From Geminocystis sp. M7585_C2015_104 (lineage in GTDB: Bacteria > Cyanobacteriota > Cyanobacteriia > Cyanobacteriales > Cyanobacteriaceae): a DNA stretch of 38,979 nt. Made by a program: the position numbers and the translations under genes. The notes below the pieces were generated by a model. That model ran no database searches, was not told where the DNA came from, and saw nothing but the letters and a program-made list of their open reading frames with translations. The stretch is taken from the NCBI GenBank assembly GCA_015295805.1, contig DVEF01000081.1, positions 1 through 38,979 on the forward strand, written 5' to 3'. Below, one piece after another: positions 8,789 through 17,263 of the stretch (its first letter is position 1; each line of letters begins with the position of its first letter).

Positions 8789-9088
8789 CTATGCCGGCTC
8801 CAGGGGGGCCATGGTTAGCCCCTCCCCCTTCAGCTGCTGGTGGTACAATTCCGCCTGTTCCAACGGCCCAACCCACACCAACGCCTGCCCCTCAAAATGC
8901 ACCTGATTGGTCAACTCCCATGCCCTTTCCGGTGTCATGTTGGGTATGTACTTCAGTAAACAGTTAGCAACGTGTTCAAAGGTGTTAAAATCGTCGTTCA
9001 ACACAATCACCTTGTAGTTGGGGTAGTGTTTTCGCACTACCTCTCTTGATTTAGTCGGTGCTGTGATTGTTCCAGCAGACATCGCCAT
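8789..9088 (-). CDS. clpS: ATP-dependent Clp protease adaptor ClpS
   Basis: A 99-residue adaptor that hands N-degron substrates to ClpC/ClpA. The conserved VIVLNDDFNTFEHV and the late VHFEGQALVWVG-type segment are both present. The N-terminal 20 residues are a Ser/Thr-rich linker. GGGAGGG just before the ATG at 9088 is a good ribosome site. No clp protease gene is adjacent. Cyanobacteria often carry two ClpS paralogues; this one has the standard binding-pocket Asn-Asp-Asp. Confidence 0.94.
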   Translation of the reverse strand: MAMSAGTITAPTKSREVVRKHYPNYKVIVLNDDFNTFEHVANCLLKYIPNMTPERAWELTNQVHFEGQALVWVGPLEQAELYHQQLKGEGLTMAPLEPA

Positions 9089-9195
9089 TATCCCTCCCTT
9101 TGCCTAATTTTCCCAACCGCGCAACTGTTCTCCTCCTACACTCCCATTATTTTATCCTAAAACAGGGATTATGCCCATTTGCCCCCCGTCGGGGT

Positions 9196-9201
9196 TATAA
9201 T
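9196..9201 (+). promoter_or_regulatory. -10 box before bacteriohemerythrin
   Basis: TATAAT, 43 bp before the chosen start at 9244. A start at ATG 9211 would leave almost no leader, so the box argues for the downstream start. No clear -35 is visible. Confidence 0.5.
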
Positions 9202-9243
9202 GTAGATAGCATGTTACTATACGCCTCCAGGCGTCCTTGCCCC

Positions 9244-9663
9244 ATGCCCATTGCTTTTTGGCGTGATGAATACGCCACCGGCATAGAAGAAATCGATCAA
9301 CAACACCGTTTCCTCTTCTCACTCATCAATAGGTTACATGATGCCATGAGTGAGGGCAAAGGCCAAGAGGTGTTGTCTGATATTCTTGTCCAACTTGGTC
9401 AATATACCACCGAACACTTCTCCCTAGAAGAGAAAATAATGGCTCAGTACAATTATCCTCACCTAGAGGAACATAGACAAGCCCATCAGGAACTAACCCA
9501 GGACGTCTTAAAATTGCAGAATAAAATGCAAAATCATGAGCAATTCCTCACCATAGAACTGTCTCAATTCCTCACCAATTGGCTCATCCATCACATCAAA
9601 AACGAGGATTTAAAGATGATTGAATATCTTAGAAAATATAGGAACGCTTGGGTAACTAAATAA
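9244..9663 (+). CDS. Bacteriohemerythrin (oxygen-binding di-iron protein)
   Basis: A 139-residue four-helix hemerythrin-like protein that binds O2 at a di-iron site in the cytosol. The ligand pattern is complete: FWRDEYATGIEEIDQQH gives the first His, then EHFSLEE (HxxxE), HLEEHRQAH (HxxxH) and HHIKNED (HxxxxD). The start at ATG 9244 removes a 59-residue extension that would overlap the clpS start and the -10 box. It is divergent from clpS with about 155 bp between start codons. Proposed roles in cyanobacteria include O2 delivery or protection; none is shown by context here. Confidence 0.9.
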   Translation: MPIAFWRDEYATGIEEIDQQHRFLFSLINRLHDAMSEGKGQEVLSDILVQLGQYTTEHFSLEEKIMAQYNYPHLEEHRQAHQELTQDVLKLQNKMQNHEQFLTIELSQFLTNWLIHHIKNEDLKMIEYLRKYRNAWVTK

Positions 9664-9672
9664 CCAAAATGG

Positions 9673-9681
9673 TGGTATAAT
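9673..9681 (+). promoter_or_regulatory. Extended -10 promoter for asnS
   Basis: TG-g-TATAAT, 51 bp before the asnS ATG and just after the bacteriohemerythrin stop. It suggests asnS has its own promoter. Confidence 0.6.
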
Positions 9682-9731
9682 GGGGGGAAATGTGAGATTT
9701 TTTCTCTCCAAAAAATACCAAAAAAAACCCT

Positions 9732-11123
9732 ATGCAGTTGGAAAGAATAGTCAGAATACTAAGAGAAGCTCAACCGGGAGAGAGGATAAAAATAAAGGGA
9801 TGGGTGAGAACTAAAAGGGAACTCAAGGCGTTTTCATTCCTGGAAATAAATGATGGATCTTGTTTGGCTAATTTACAAGTAATTGTCAACTCCAATTTGC
9901 CCCACTATGCCGAGAAAATTAAAAGAATAAATACCGGCACGGCAATAGCAGTAGAGGGAAATTTATTAGAATCGCCTGCCAAGGGTCAGAGAATAGAATT
10001 ACACGCCGAATCCCTTGACATAATAGGTGATTGTGATCCCGAAACTTATCCCCTACAAAAAAAACGTCACTCCTTTGAATTTTTAAGAACTATAGGCCAC
10101 CTGCGCATGAGGACAAATACCCTCGGCGCAGTTATGCGAGTGAGAAACGCCTGTGCCACCGCCATCCATGAATTCTTCCAAAGTCGTGGTTTTTTGTGGG
10201 TTCATACCCCCATTATTACCGCTAGTGATTGTGAAGGCGCAGGTGAATTGTTTACAGTTACCACCCTTGATTTAGAGGAAATTAGTCAACAAAAAGACAA
10301 ACAAATTACCTATAAGGATGACTTTTTTGGCCGTCATACCTATCTGACTGTCAGTGGCCAATTGGAAGCAGAAATAATGGCCATGGCTTTTACAAATGTC
10401 TACACCTTTGGCCCCACTTTTAGGGCAGAAAATTCCAATACCTCCCGACACCTGGCCGAATTCTGGATGGTTGAACCGGAAATGGCTTTTTGTGATTTGG
10501 AAGGAGACCAAAATTTAGCTGAGGAATTTCTCAAATATATCTTCAAATATGTATTAGAAAAATGTCCCGATGACCTAGAATTTTTTAATCAGAGAATTAA
10601 TAATAATGTCTTCAGCAATGCCGAAAAAATTATTAATAGTGAATTTGCCAGGATTACCTACACCGAGGCAATTAATATATTGGAAAAAAGTGGCAAAAAT
10701 TTTGAGTTCCCGGTAGAATGGGGGGTGGACCTACAATCAGAACACGAACGCTATCTAGCGGAAGAATATTTCAAAAAACCAGTAATTGTTACCAATTATC
10801 CCAAAGAAATTAAGGCATTTTATATGCGCCTCAACGACGATGGCAAAACAGTGGCAGCCATGGATATATTAGCACCGGGAATCGGCGAAATCGTAGGGGG
10901 ATCTCAAAGAGAAGAAAGACTCGATGTTTTACAATCCAGAATTGAAGAATTAAAAATAAATCCTGAACCTCTTTGGTGGTATTTAGAATTGAGAAAATAT
11001 GGAAGTGTGCCCCATTCGGGATTCGGTTTGGGCTTTGATAGACTGGTACAATTCATCACAGGAATGGATAATATTAGAGACGTTATTCCCTTCCCCCGCA
11101 CCCCCATGAATGCAGAATTTTAG
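9732..11123 (+). CDS. asnS: Asparaginyl-tRNA synthetase
   Basis: A class IIb aminoacyl-tRNA synthetase of 463 residues that charges tRNA-Asn. The N-terminal OB-fold begins [18 protein letters not shown]. Motif 2 is [21 protein letters not shown] and motif 3 is [15 protein letters not shown]. AsnRS-specific features (the [11 protein letters not shown] context and the ending TPMNAEF) separate it from AspRS. Length is standard. The gene is rich in AT and in AAA/AAT codons relative to its neighbours. Its 3' end faces the prepilin-like gene. Confidence 0.97.
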   Translation: MQLERIVRILREAQPGERIKIKGWVRTKRELKAFSFLEINDGSCLANLQVIVNSNLPHYAEKIKRINTGTAIAVEGNLLESPAKGQRIELHAESLDIIGDCDPETYPLQKKRHSFEFLRTIGHLRMRTNTLGAVMRVRNACATAIHEFFQSRGFLWVHTPIITASDCEGAGELFTVTTLDLEEISQQKDKQITYKDDFFGRHTYLTVSGQLEAEIMAMAFTNVYTFGPTFRAENSNTSRHLAEFWMVEPEMAFCDLEGDQNLAEEFLKYIFKYVLEKCPDDLEFFNQRINNNVFSNAEKIINSEFARITYTEAINILEKSGKNFEFPVEWGVDLQSEHERYLAEEYFKKPVIVTNYPKEIKAFYMRLNDDGKTVAAMDILAPGIGEIVGGSQREERLDVLQSRIEELKINPEPLWWYLELRKYGSVPHSGFGLGFDRLVQFITGMDNIRDVIPFPRTPMNAEF

Positions 11124-11229
11124 TATTTTATTTTGTTTGTCTACTTGACATTAATTCTAACTTTCTTGCTTTTAACAACCATCAAAAAAGGATTAAACCC
11201 CTACCCCCCACCCCCCTACCCCCTGTGGC

Positions 11230-11952
11230 CTAATTCCCGGGAAACCTCCCCCTCGTCAGGGCAATCCCGGAAACATACAATCTCTCCTTTGTCCCCATTA
11301 TATGCCCATACAAAAAAATCCTAACCAGTTGACTTTTCCCCTTATTGTTAAGACAAAAACGAAAACCCCCCTTGTTTTCCCTAGTTCCTCCGTAAACATC
11401 TGTATTCCAATTAGAAATGTCCCACTGTATACTGTCTTGATTACAGGTGACGGTAGGCTGCTTTTCCTTAACACTAATTAAACCATCCACTAATACCCGC
11501 CAGCCAGAATCAGTGCCATCCTTTTTGATAGTTTTTCTCCTCAAAACTCCCGGTTTTTGCCAGGTATGTTGCCCTATGCTGATGTCATCAAAGGCATAAT
11601 AAATAAACTCCTCAGTTGAGACGATTATCTTCAAACAGTGTTGGGAATCAATAGAGGCAGAATCGCATTTTTTATCCTCACTTCCCGTCACCGCCATCAC
11701 ATAATCAGCCTGTTTTATTTCTTCCTGAATGTAAGAAAGTGCCCTGTTTAAGGTGTTACTCTGAGTAGTTTTTGCCTCCAGGTTTTCGGTTATCCTCAAC
11801 ACATTTACAAAAACATTTACCCCTAGCAACAAAATCACACCACTACTTATTCCAGCTACTAACAATTCCATCAGAGAATGTCCTTGATTCTGATTCTGAC
11901 GAGAAGATTGCCATAGCAAACATATTCCTGTCTTATTTAAAGTAAAAGGCAT
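11230..11952 (-). CDS. Prepilin-like protein with type IV N-methylation site
   Basis: A 240-residue pseudopilin-like protein. A 24-residue leader ends in G|HSLMELL, with the cleavage Gly and the Glu at +5 conserved; Phe +1 is replaced by His. A hydrophobic helix of about 20 residues follows. The rest is a soluble domain with Cys residues near 95, 103, 176 and 205 that could form disulfides. It resembles PilW/minor-pilin or Hps pseudopilins, but no other pilus gene is adjacent, so I give no symbol. The start ATG at 11952 gives an unusually long leader, as often seen in minor pilins. Function may be in type IV pilus assembly or polysaccharide secretion. Confidence 0.75.
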   Translation of the reverse strand: MPFTLNKTGICLLWQSSRQNQNQGHSLMELLVAGISSGVILLLGVNVFVNVLRITENLEAKTTQSNTLNRALSYIQEEIKQADYVMAVTGSEDKKCDSASIDSQHCLKIIVSTEEFIYYAFDDISIGQHTWQKPGVLRRKTIKKDGTDSGWRVLVDGLISVKEKQPTVTCNQDSIQWDISNWNTDVYGGTRENKGGFRFCLNNKGKSQLVRIFLYGHIMGTKERLYVSGIALTRGRFPGN

Positions 11953-12221
11953 TTTTCTGTTTTATTTTTGGTTTCCTGTTAATCATACATTTAAATGAGC
12001 ACTAGTCTTCTTCCCCTTCCCCCTTATTCCACTTTGACGCCCCACTCACTAGCACAATTCGTTATAATCCTAGACGTGACACCTTGCCTTGATACCTACT
12101 CACAGAGTCTAAACCCAGCTTATCCTTACAAGCCACCTGTATCCAACCCTTCGCCATTATTATCTCCACACAGTCTTATTCCACTTTTTATTATCTCTTT
12201 TTATTATTCCTCCATTAAGTT

Positions 12222-13403
12222 ATGGAAAATCCATCCCTGTTATTAACTCAAAAAATTATTGATACCATCCTCGCCTCCCCCCAACAAAAGATTACCTTTT
12301 CCGACTACATGAATCTCTGTCTCTATAGCTATCCTTACGGCTATTACAACTGGGAAAAAACCTCCATAGGCTTTGAGGGAGATTTTTTTACTTCCTCTAC
12401 CCTTAGCGAGGACTTTGGTGAATTATTGGCCAAGCAACTGGTACAATTTTGGGAGATTTTAGACAAACCTTCTCCTTTTCACCTGGTAGAAATAGGCGCG
12501 GGGGAAGGCAATTTATCCCTGACTATTCTAAGATGCCTCCAGCAGAATTACCATGAAATTTACTCCAATTTGCAATACATTATTATCGAAACTTCTACTA
12601 CTTTTAGAAGGAAACAGGCAGATTTGTTAAAAAGAAATATTCCAGGCATAGCAGTGGTGAAATGGTGTAGCCTAGAAGAAATAGAAGACAACTCCATCCA
12701 AGGAGTGTTTTTTAGCAATGAATTGTTTGACGCCTTCCCGGTTAATATTGTGGAAAAAAAGAATAATAAGCTGAAGGAAGTATATGTTGCCTATAACCCC
12801 CAAAGGGGATTTGTGGAGGTAGTTGATGAATTATCCACAGAAAAAATCCTGGAATACCTAGCCGCGTTAAACGTAGATTTAACGGGGGAGGAATACCCAG
12901 AAAATTATCGCACAGAGGTAAACCTAAGGGCAGTTGATTGGCTGGAAAAAATCAGCAGAAAAATAAAGCAAGGCTATCTCCTCACTATCGACTATGGCTA
13001 CACGGCAGAAAAATACTATCACCCCCAGAGATTTAAGGGCACTCTAAAATGTTATTATCGTCACCGACACCACGACAACCCCTATGTCAACATTGGCTGT
13101 CAAGACATCACCAGTCATGTGAATTTCTCTGCCATTCAAACCTATGGAGAGAAATGGGGATTACAAACCCTAGCCTATACCTCCCAGGCATTATTTCTCA
13201 TGGATTTAGGATTAGGAGAAAGACTGGCAAAACTGTCTGAAGGCAACATGGGGATGAGAGAATTAATCCGACGTCGTTACCAACTACACCAACTAGTCAA
13301 CCCCGAAGGCTTAGGCGGTTTCAAGGTGTTATTACAGGCAAAAAACCTCACCAGTTTTCAAAAATCACAAACCCTCACTGGCTTTCAACACCTACACCCC
13401 TAG
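12222..13403 (+). CDS. MidA/NDUFAF7-type SAM-dependent methyltransferase (DUF185)
   Basis: A 393-residue class I methyltransferase. The N-terminus DYMNLCLYSYPYGYY is the MidA family signature. The SAM site is LVEIGAGEGNLSLTIL, and SNELFDAFPV and LTIDYGY are further family motifs. The mitochondrial relative NDUFAF7 dimethylates an Arg of the complex I subunit NDUFS2, so a role in NDH-1 assembly is a reasonable inference. No NDH gene is in the window. The stop codon shares a CTAG palindrome with the convergent gene. Confidence 0.88.
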   Translation: MENPSLLLTQKIIDTILASPQQKITFSDYMNLCLYSYPYGYYNWEKTSIGFEGDFFTSSTLSEDFGELLAKQLVQFWEILDKPSPFHLVEIGAGEGNLSLTILRCLQQNYHEIYSNLQYIIIETSTTFRRKQADLLKRNIPGIAVVKWCSLEEIEDNSIQGVFFSNELFDAFPVNIVEKKNNKLKEVYVAYNPQRGFVEVVDELSTEKILEYLAALNVDLTGEEYPENYRTEVNLRAVDWLEKISRKIKQGYLLTIDYGYTAEKYYHPQRFKGTLKCYYRHRHHDNPYVNIGCQDITSHVNFSAIQTYGEKWGLQTLAYTSQALFLMDLGLGERLAKLSEGNMGMRELIRRRYQLHQLVNPEGLGGFKVLLQAKNLTSFQKSQTLTGFQHLHP

Positions 13404-13933
13404 GAGAATAACAAAAACCCAGTAAGGAGACAAACAGAAACCACTAGGGTTAACCAGAGGAAATTGTTATCCTTGGTGTTGATTTTACTCAAATCCTCCC
13501 ATTGGGGGGGTGGTGTTTTGATTTTACCAGGATTGGTGAGGCGGTGTTTATTGAAATTCCCAGCGGTGGCAGTCAAATCGGGTATCTCCGTCAACCATTC
13601 CCGACGACGTTTCAGTCTGGGAGCCTTTAGAATATAAAGTAGTGTGGTTGCCTGGGTTTTTATATGCTGGTGGGGGTGGCCGGTTAACTCTTCACACAGT
13701 TTAATAGCCTTGTCTAAATCTCCCACAGCCTGATAGGCATTCACCAACCAAAGACGCGCCTCCCCCCCCTGTTTACTGTAAAAAGGAGTTAATTGACAAG
13801 CTTGTTCTAGAATATTAACACTTAAACCATAACGCCCCCTTTCAAAGGCCAATTTTCCACTCTCGAGTTTCTCAGTAAAATCCTGAGGGGAAATGGGTGC
13901 CACCGCCTTACAACATCCAGAATTCAGAGGCAA
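13400..13933 (-). CDS. TPR-like membrane-anchored protein, function unknown
   Basis: A 177-residue protein. Residues about 17-105 look like two to three TPR-type helix pairs (GKLAFERGRYGLSVNILEQA, ARLWLVNAYQAVGDLDKAIKL). A Pro/Asn-rich linker follows, and a C-terminal hydrophobic helix (about 158-175) suggests a tail anchor. The first codon at 13933 is TTG; an in-frame GTG at 13903 may be the true start, and neither has a strong ribosome site. It is convergent with the methyltransferase gene and overlaps it by 4 bp. I do not recognise a named family. Confidence 0.7.
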   Translation of the reverse strand: MPLNSGCCKAVAPISPQDFTEKLESGKLAFERGRYGLSVNILEQACQLTPFYSKQGGEARLWLVNAYQAVGDLDKAIKLCEELTGHPHQHIKTQATTLLYILKAPRLKRRREWLTEIPDLTATAGNFNKHRLTNPGKIKTPPPQWEDLSKINTKDNNFLWLTLVVSVCLLTGFLLFS

Positions 13934-14013
13934 CAGTGGTAGTCTATCACAAAACTGATTGCAAAACAGCCATGTCTACAAAATTTTTTACAAACCTTTG
14001 ATATGATAAAATG

Positions 14014-14240
14014 ACCCCATGCTTATTGACCCATAAACCCAATGACAGGGGTTTTGACTTGGTGGGCGTTGATAACGTCTACTAGTTGGCATTTGCTTGC
14101 CTACGTTGCCTGAATGTGGCAGCCGATACTGAGTTGTTTCTGTCATGGGGTATTGTCAGACTATGAGGGGGGAAGATGAGGATAAGGAGACGATTTTATA
14201 ACTACCACCCTCCCTGTCAACTGCTGCAGGGAGCTTCTTT
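14014..14240 (+). ncRNA. Candidate structured non-coding RNA, unassigned
   Basis: Read directly: ATGACAG (14042-14048) pairs perfectly with CTGTCAT (14140-14146), and the helix extends outward through CCC/GGG. Inside are three local hairpins: GGCGTT/AACGTC with loop GAT (about 14066-14080), GGC/GCC (about 14088-14102), and GTTGCC/GGCAGC (about 14105-14123). A CTCCCTG/CAGGGAG hairpin follows at 14210-14233. A -10-like TATGAT is at 14002. This is a multi-branch junction with a possible transcript of about 225 nt. It does not match what I know of 6S, 4.5S, tmRNA, RNase P RNA or Yfr RNAs. The strand is inferred from promoter and hairpin order. Confidence 0.4.
14210..14240 (+). terminator. Possible intrinsic terminator of the candidate RNA
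   Basis: A perfect 7-bp stem CTCCCTG/CAGGGAG with a 10-nt loop, followed by CTTCTTT. The T-tract is interrupted, so efficiency is uncertain. Confidence 0.4.
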
Positions 14241-14550
14241 AACACTGACTGTCATTATATCCCACTATCACCCAATTCCCCGAAAAGAATAACAATTCCA
14301 TCCCACCGTCTCAATGAATCTAATTATCTTTATCGACTTTCTCCCCCTCCGACTAAAATCCATCAATAGAGTCTTGAAGAAAGAGAAAATCAAGTGTTGG
14401 GAGGGTAAAAAATCTATTACCACTGTGGTAATATGTTCTCACTTCCAAGCAACTGTAATAAGAATTCTATTACTTCTGTCTACCCGTCGACGGGGAATCC
14501 TAACTGCCGGGAGGTTATTATAACTTTTCCCCGGCTAACTGAATACAATG

Positions 14551-14577
14551 TTGAAAACTTTACTACTGTCTTATAAT
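14551..14577 (+). promoter_or_regulatory. Promoter-like box 1 before the permease
   Basis: TTGAAA (14551-14556), 15-bp spacer, TATAAT (14572-14577). It is one of two near copies; see the box at 14674-14700. The spacer is short for a sigma-70 promoter. Confidence 0.45.
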
Positions 14578-14673
14578 TCAATGGGAATAAGAAGGAGTGA
14601 ATAACATCACTGTTTTTTGTTTTTGCAACTCACTGGCAGTTTTTGTGATTCAATGGGCTTTAGAAAGGGAATG

Positions 14674-14700
14674 TTAAAAACCTTGCCATTCTCCTATAAT
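14674..14700 (+). promoter_or_regulatory. Promoter-like box 2 before the permease
   Basis: TTAAAA (14674-14679), 15-bp spacer, TATAAT (14695-14700), 82 bp before the permease ATG. It is similar along its length to box 1, 123 bp upstream. Confidence 0.45.
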
Positions 14701-14781
14701 TTAACAACAACCAGTTAGCATTTCAGAGACAAGTTCAGTTTTATTAGTGGGGCTGTAAATTTCACGGTTTAAAACAGGTAT

Positions 14782-15810
14782 ATGACTCAAATTTATACGG
14801 CATTTACTCTATTTATTAGTCTCCTGGTGGAGGCAATTCCCTTTTTGTTGTTGGGGGTATTATTGTCCAGTGTTTTTCCACTTTTCTTTGAAGAGGGTAA
14901 TCTGATAAATAAAATTCCCAATCATCCCATTGTTGGGGCTATTGTTGGCAGTCTTTTTGGTTTTTTCTTTCCCGTTTGCGAATGTGGAAACATACCTGTA
15001 GCTCGTCGTCTTTTACTGCAGGGCTTACCAATTTCCGTGGCAATATCTTTTCTTTTAGCGGCGCCCACTCTCAATCCCGTAGTTATTTGGTCTACATATG
15101 TAGCTTTTAGGGGGCAACCGGAAGTATTTTGGCTGAGGATAATATTTTCCCTGATAATAGCCATTAGTTTGGGTTGTATTTTTAGTGTACAAAAAGATAT
15201 TCGCCCATTCCTCAGGCCGTTGTTGGCGAAGCGTCTAACTGCTATTATGGAGGCTAAACAATGCCATTTGAAAACTGTTAACCCCATTGCTGAGTATAGT
15301 TTACTACAGTCTGGTAGCTTCTTGCTTTCTTCTGGGGGGAAAACCATCAAAATAGATGAAACTTTACTCCCTTCAAAGCCTATCCTAAAATCTAAACTTC
15401 CTCTTCAAAGTAGATGGCATTTATTTGTTAATAATGTGTACAACGAATTTAGGGAGTTAGGGGGAGTGTTGATTTTGGGCAGTGCCGTCGCCTCTGGCAT
15501 TCAGGTTTTTGTGCCTAGGGATATTATTCTCAATTTGGGGCAAGATAGTGTTACCTCTATTCTAGCCATGATGATTTTAGCAGCGGTAATCTCTATATGT
15601 TCCACTGTAGATTCGTTTTTCATTTTGTCCTTTTCTTCCACCTTCACCACTGCTTCTATTGTAGCTTTTTTGGTATTTGGTCCCATGATAGACATCAAAG
15701 CCTTGGGATTAATGTTATCCATTTTTAGACCTAGGATGCTAACATATATGATGATTATAATAGCCCAATTAACTTTTGTTCTTACCCTCGGTTACAGCTA
15801 CTTATTCTAG
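14782..15810 (+). CDS. DUF318/ArsP_1-family permease
   Basis: A 342-residue polytopic membrane protein of the PF03773 family. The conserved FFPVCECGNIPVARRLL (about residues 53-69) holds the family Cys pair. TM bundles lie at about 5-30, 45-60, 70-95, 110-130, 220-245 and 250-340. A hydrophilic, variable loop (about 135-210) separates the two halves. Relatives export trivalent organoarsenicals (ArsP) or are of unknown metal or anion specificity. It is cotranscribed with the DUF1980 gene 26 bp downstream, a fixed pairing in many bacteria. No arsenic genes are adjacent, so substrate is unknown. The ribosome site is weak (ACAGGT). Confidence 0.88.
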   Translation: MTQIYTAFTLFISLLVEAIPFLLLGVLLSSVFPLFFEEGNLINKIPNHPIVGAIVGSLFGFFFPVCECGNIPVARRLLLQGLPISVAISFLLAAPTLNPVVIWSTYVAFRGQPEVFWLRIIFSLIIAISLGCIFSVQKDIRPFLRPLLAKRLTAIMEAKQCHLKTVNPIAEYSLLQSGSFLLSSGGKTIKIDETLLPSKPILKSKLPLQSRWHLFVNNVYNEFRELGGVLILGSAVASGIQVFVPRDIILNLGQDSVTSILAMMILAAVISICSTVDSFFILSFSSTFTTASIVAFLVFGPMIDIKALGLMLSIFRPRMLTYMMIIIAQLTFVLTLGYSYLF

Positions 15811-15836
15811 CTATACTTATAGTAATATTTTCGCCT

Positions 15837-16631
15837 ATGAAAAGGGTATATTTACAATTTTTAAGGAGGATAAATGGCCGACAGGCGAAGGAATTGATGG
15901 CATTTTTTTTGTGGGGTTTATTGCTGTTTAAATATTGGGCAACGGGGGAATTATATTTACTAATTCATCCTAGCTATTTTCCCCTGGTTTTTGCTAGTAG
16001 TATTATTCTATTTTTGGTGTTTATAACTAAAGTCTATTTGTTGTTATTCCAGCCTAATTTTGCCTCGGGGGTGTTGGAAGAAAACAAATATAACAGTAGC
16101 CTTCTCCCTCGGGGGTGGGCAAGCAATTTATTGATTTTTGTGGCTATAATAGGTCTAACGGTGCCACCCATGGTGCTAAACAGTGAGACGGTGATGAAAA
16201 GGGGGGTTAATGACCTGCCGCCAACCACCCTGCAACCTCAGTCTTTTTCACCACAAACAGAGCCAGAAAAACGTTCTTTGATAGAATGGATAAGGACCCT
16301 AAGTGTATATCCAGAGCCCGACAATTATGTTGGTCAAAGGGCGGATATAAGTGGCTTCGTGGTATATGGGGAAAATTTGCCAGAAAATTATATCTATCTT
16401 TCCCGTTTTGTGCTAACCTGTTGTGCGGCAGATGCGTATCCGGTGGGTATGCTGGTAGAGTTGCCACAACCTCGCTATAAATATCCTCCAGACAGTTGGT
16501 TACAAGTCAGAGGAGTAATGAAAGTGGCAAATCTCCCCACCCTCTCAGAGAAGACGGCAAGAAGGCAATTGGCATTGCAGGCAGAAGAGGTAATAAGAAT
16601 AGCTGCCCCAAAAAATCCCTACCAATACTAA
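15837..16631 (+). CDS. TIGR03943/DUF1980 putative permease subunit
   Basis: A 264-residue protein with two or three N-terminal TM helices (about 20-65 and 95-112) and a C-terminal soluble domain. The conserved FVLTCCAADAYPVG (about residues 187-200) carries the adjacent Cys pair typical of this family and is a likely metal site. It is the obligate companion of the DUF318 permease and probably forms a membrane complex with it. The gene begins 26 bp after the permease stop; I see only a weak ribosome site. The pair is the last intact gene set before the 4-kb desert. Confidence 0.87.
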   Translation: MKRVYLQFLRRINGRQAKELMAFFLWGLLLFKYWATGELYLLIHPSYFPLVFASSIILFLVFITKVYLLLFQPNFASGVLEENKYNSSLLPRGWASNLLIFVAIIGLTVPPMVLNSETVMKRGVNDLPPTTLQPQSFSPQTEPEKRSLIEWIRTLSVYPEPDNYVGQRADISGFVVYGENLPENYIYLSRFVLTCCAADAYPVGMLVELPQPRYKYPPDSWLQVRGVMKVANLPTLSEKTARRQLALQAEEVIRIAAPKNPYQY

Positions 16632-16906
16632 CCCGCCTCCCAAGCCTAGTTGGTTATATTGCCCCATTGGAAAATACAAGCCAAAGTTACGCAGACAACC
16701 TGTAATTGTTTTCCTAAGTGGTCTCCCTGCTGGATATACGCCATCATCCCCAAAAATATGTCTGGCAAACTCAGCCAACTTTTCCCCCTAATGCTTTCCG
16801 GCTGGAAGCCATTTTTCGTGATTGATAAAATCTACTTTCTCAGGGAAAACACTTTGTTTATTCCAAGGCTATTCGCCCACAACAGAAGTGGAAAAGAAGT
16901 ATTTTT
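16632..16906. other. Intergenic, possible gene remnant
   Basis: Open frames here are short and overlap the 3' end of the DUF1980 gene. One frame (about 16673-16785) reads RRQPVIVFLSGLPAGY before a stop, which vaguely recalls the start of a P-loop protein, but the Lys of a P-loop is absent. I would not call it a gene. Confidence 0.3.
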
Positions 16907-17263
16907 ATGAATACCATTGAGTTAGAGAAATTAATATTTAATAGCCTAAGAAAGGGTGGTTATTTTCAGGAAGACACCAACATTAAGCAACTTGAAAAAG
17001 AAAATATTATTCCCCCATGGAGGTGGCAAGCAACAGCAGTGAATTCCCCAAAAAGTGCTAAATATTCTTGGGCAGCTGCCACTAGTAAATGGCAAAAAAT
17101 AGCTAAGAAAACACCCACCATATTCTTTTGTCTGGATGCTAGTAGCCGACGGGAGACAACCGACAACATACTGACAATCACACTTATCCCATCACACTTA
17201 TTTGGAATAGATACCACCAAGGGGGAGGATAGTCTAAAGTCTTTGGCTAGATGCCAAGGGTAG
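16907..17263 (+). CDS. Hypothetical ORF of doubtful reality
   Basis: A 118-codon open frame starting at an ATG behind AAAGAAGT. The first 60 residues (ELEKLIFNSLRKGGYF, PPWRWQATAV) look protein-like and moderately charged. The last third runs into the degenerate repeat array (TCTGGATGCT at 17131), so the C-terminus is probably not genuine. I do not recognise any family. It may be the tail of a decayed gene fused to repeats. Low-confidence record only. Confidence 0.3.
   Translation: MNTIELEKLIFNSLRKGGYFQEDTNIKQLEKENIIPPWRWQATAVNSPKSAKYSWAAATSKWQKIAKKTPTIFFCLDASSRRETTDNILTITLIPSHLFGIDTTKGEDSLKSLARCQG

Larger units (their letters stand above)
13934..14781. other. 848-bp intergenic region with RNA and promoter signals
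   Basis: No convincing protein gene. It contains a -10-like TATGAT (14002-14007), a block that folds into a junction (about 14035-14151), a GC hairpin (14210-14233), a perfect 12-bp palindrome CCCGTCGACGGG (14483-14494), and two near-duplicate promoter-like boxes before the permease gene. A 69-codon open frame at 14314-14523 has no ribosome site or recognisable sequence. Confidence 0.55.

Noticed and set aside
11995-12246. 83-codon Pro/Ser/Leu-rich frame before the methyltransferase gene
   Set aside because: Low-complexity composition, no ribosome site, and it overlaps the methyltransferase start in another frame.
14041-14150. Bacterial SRP (4.5S) RNA
   Set aside because: The conserved apical loop region of SRP RNA is not present.
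14314-14523. 69-codon open frame
   Set aside because: No ribosome site, no recognisable motif, and it overlaps the CCCGTCGACGGG palindrome; probably chance.
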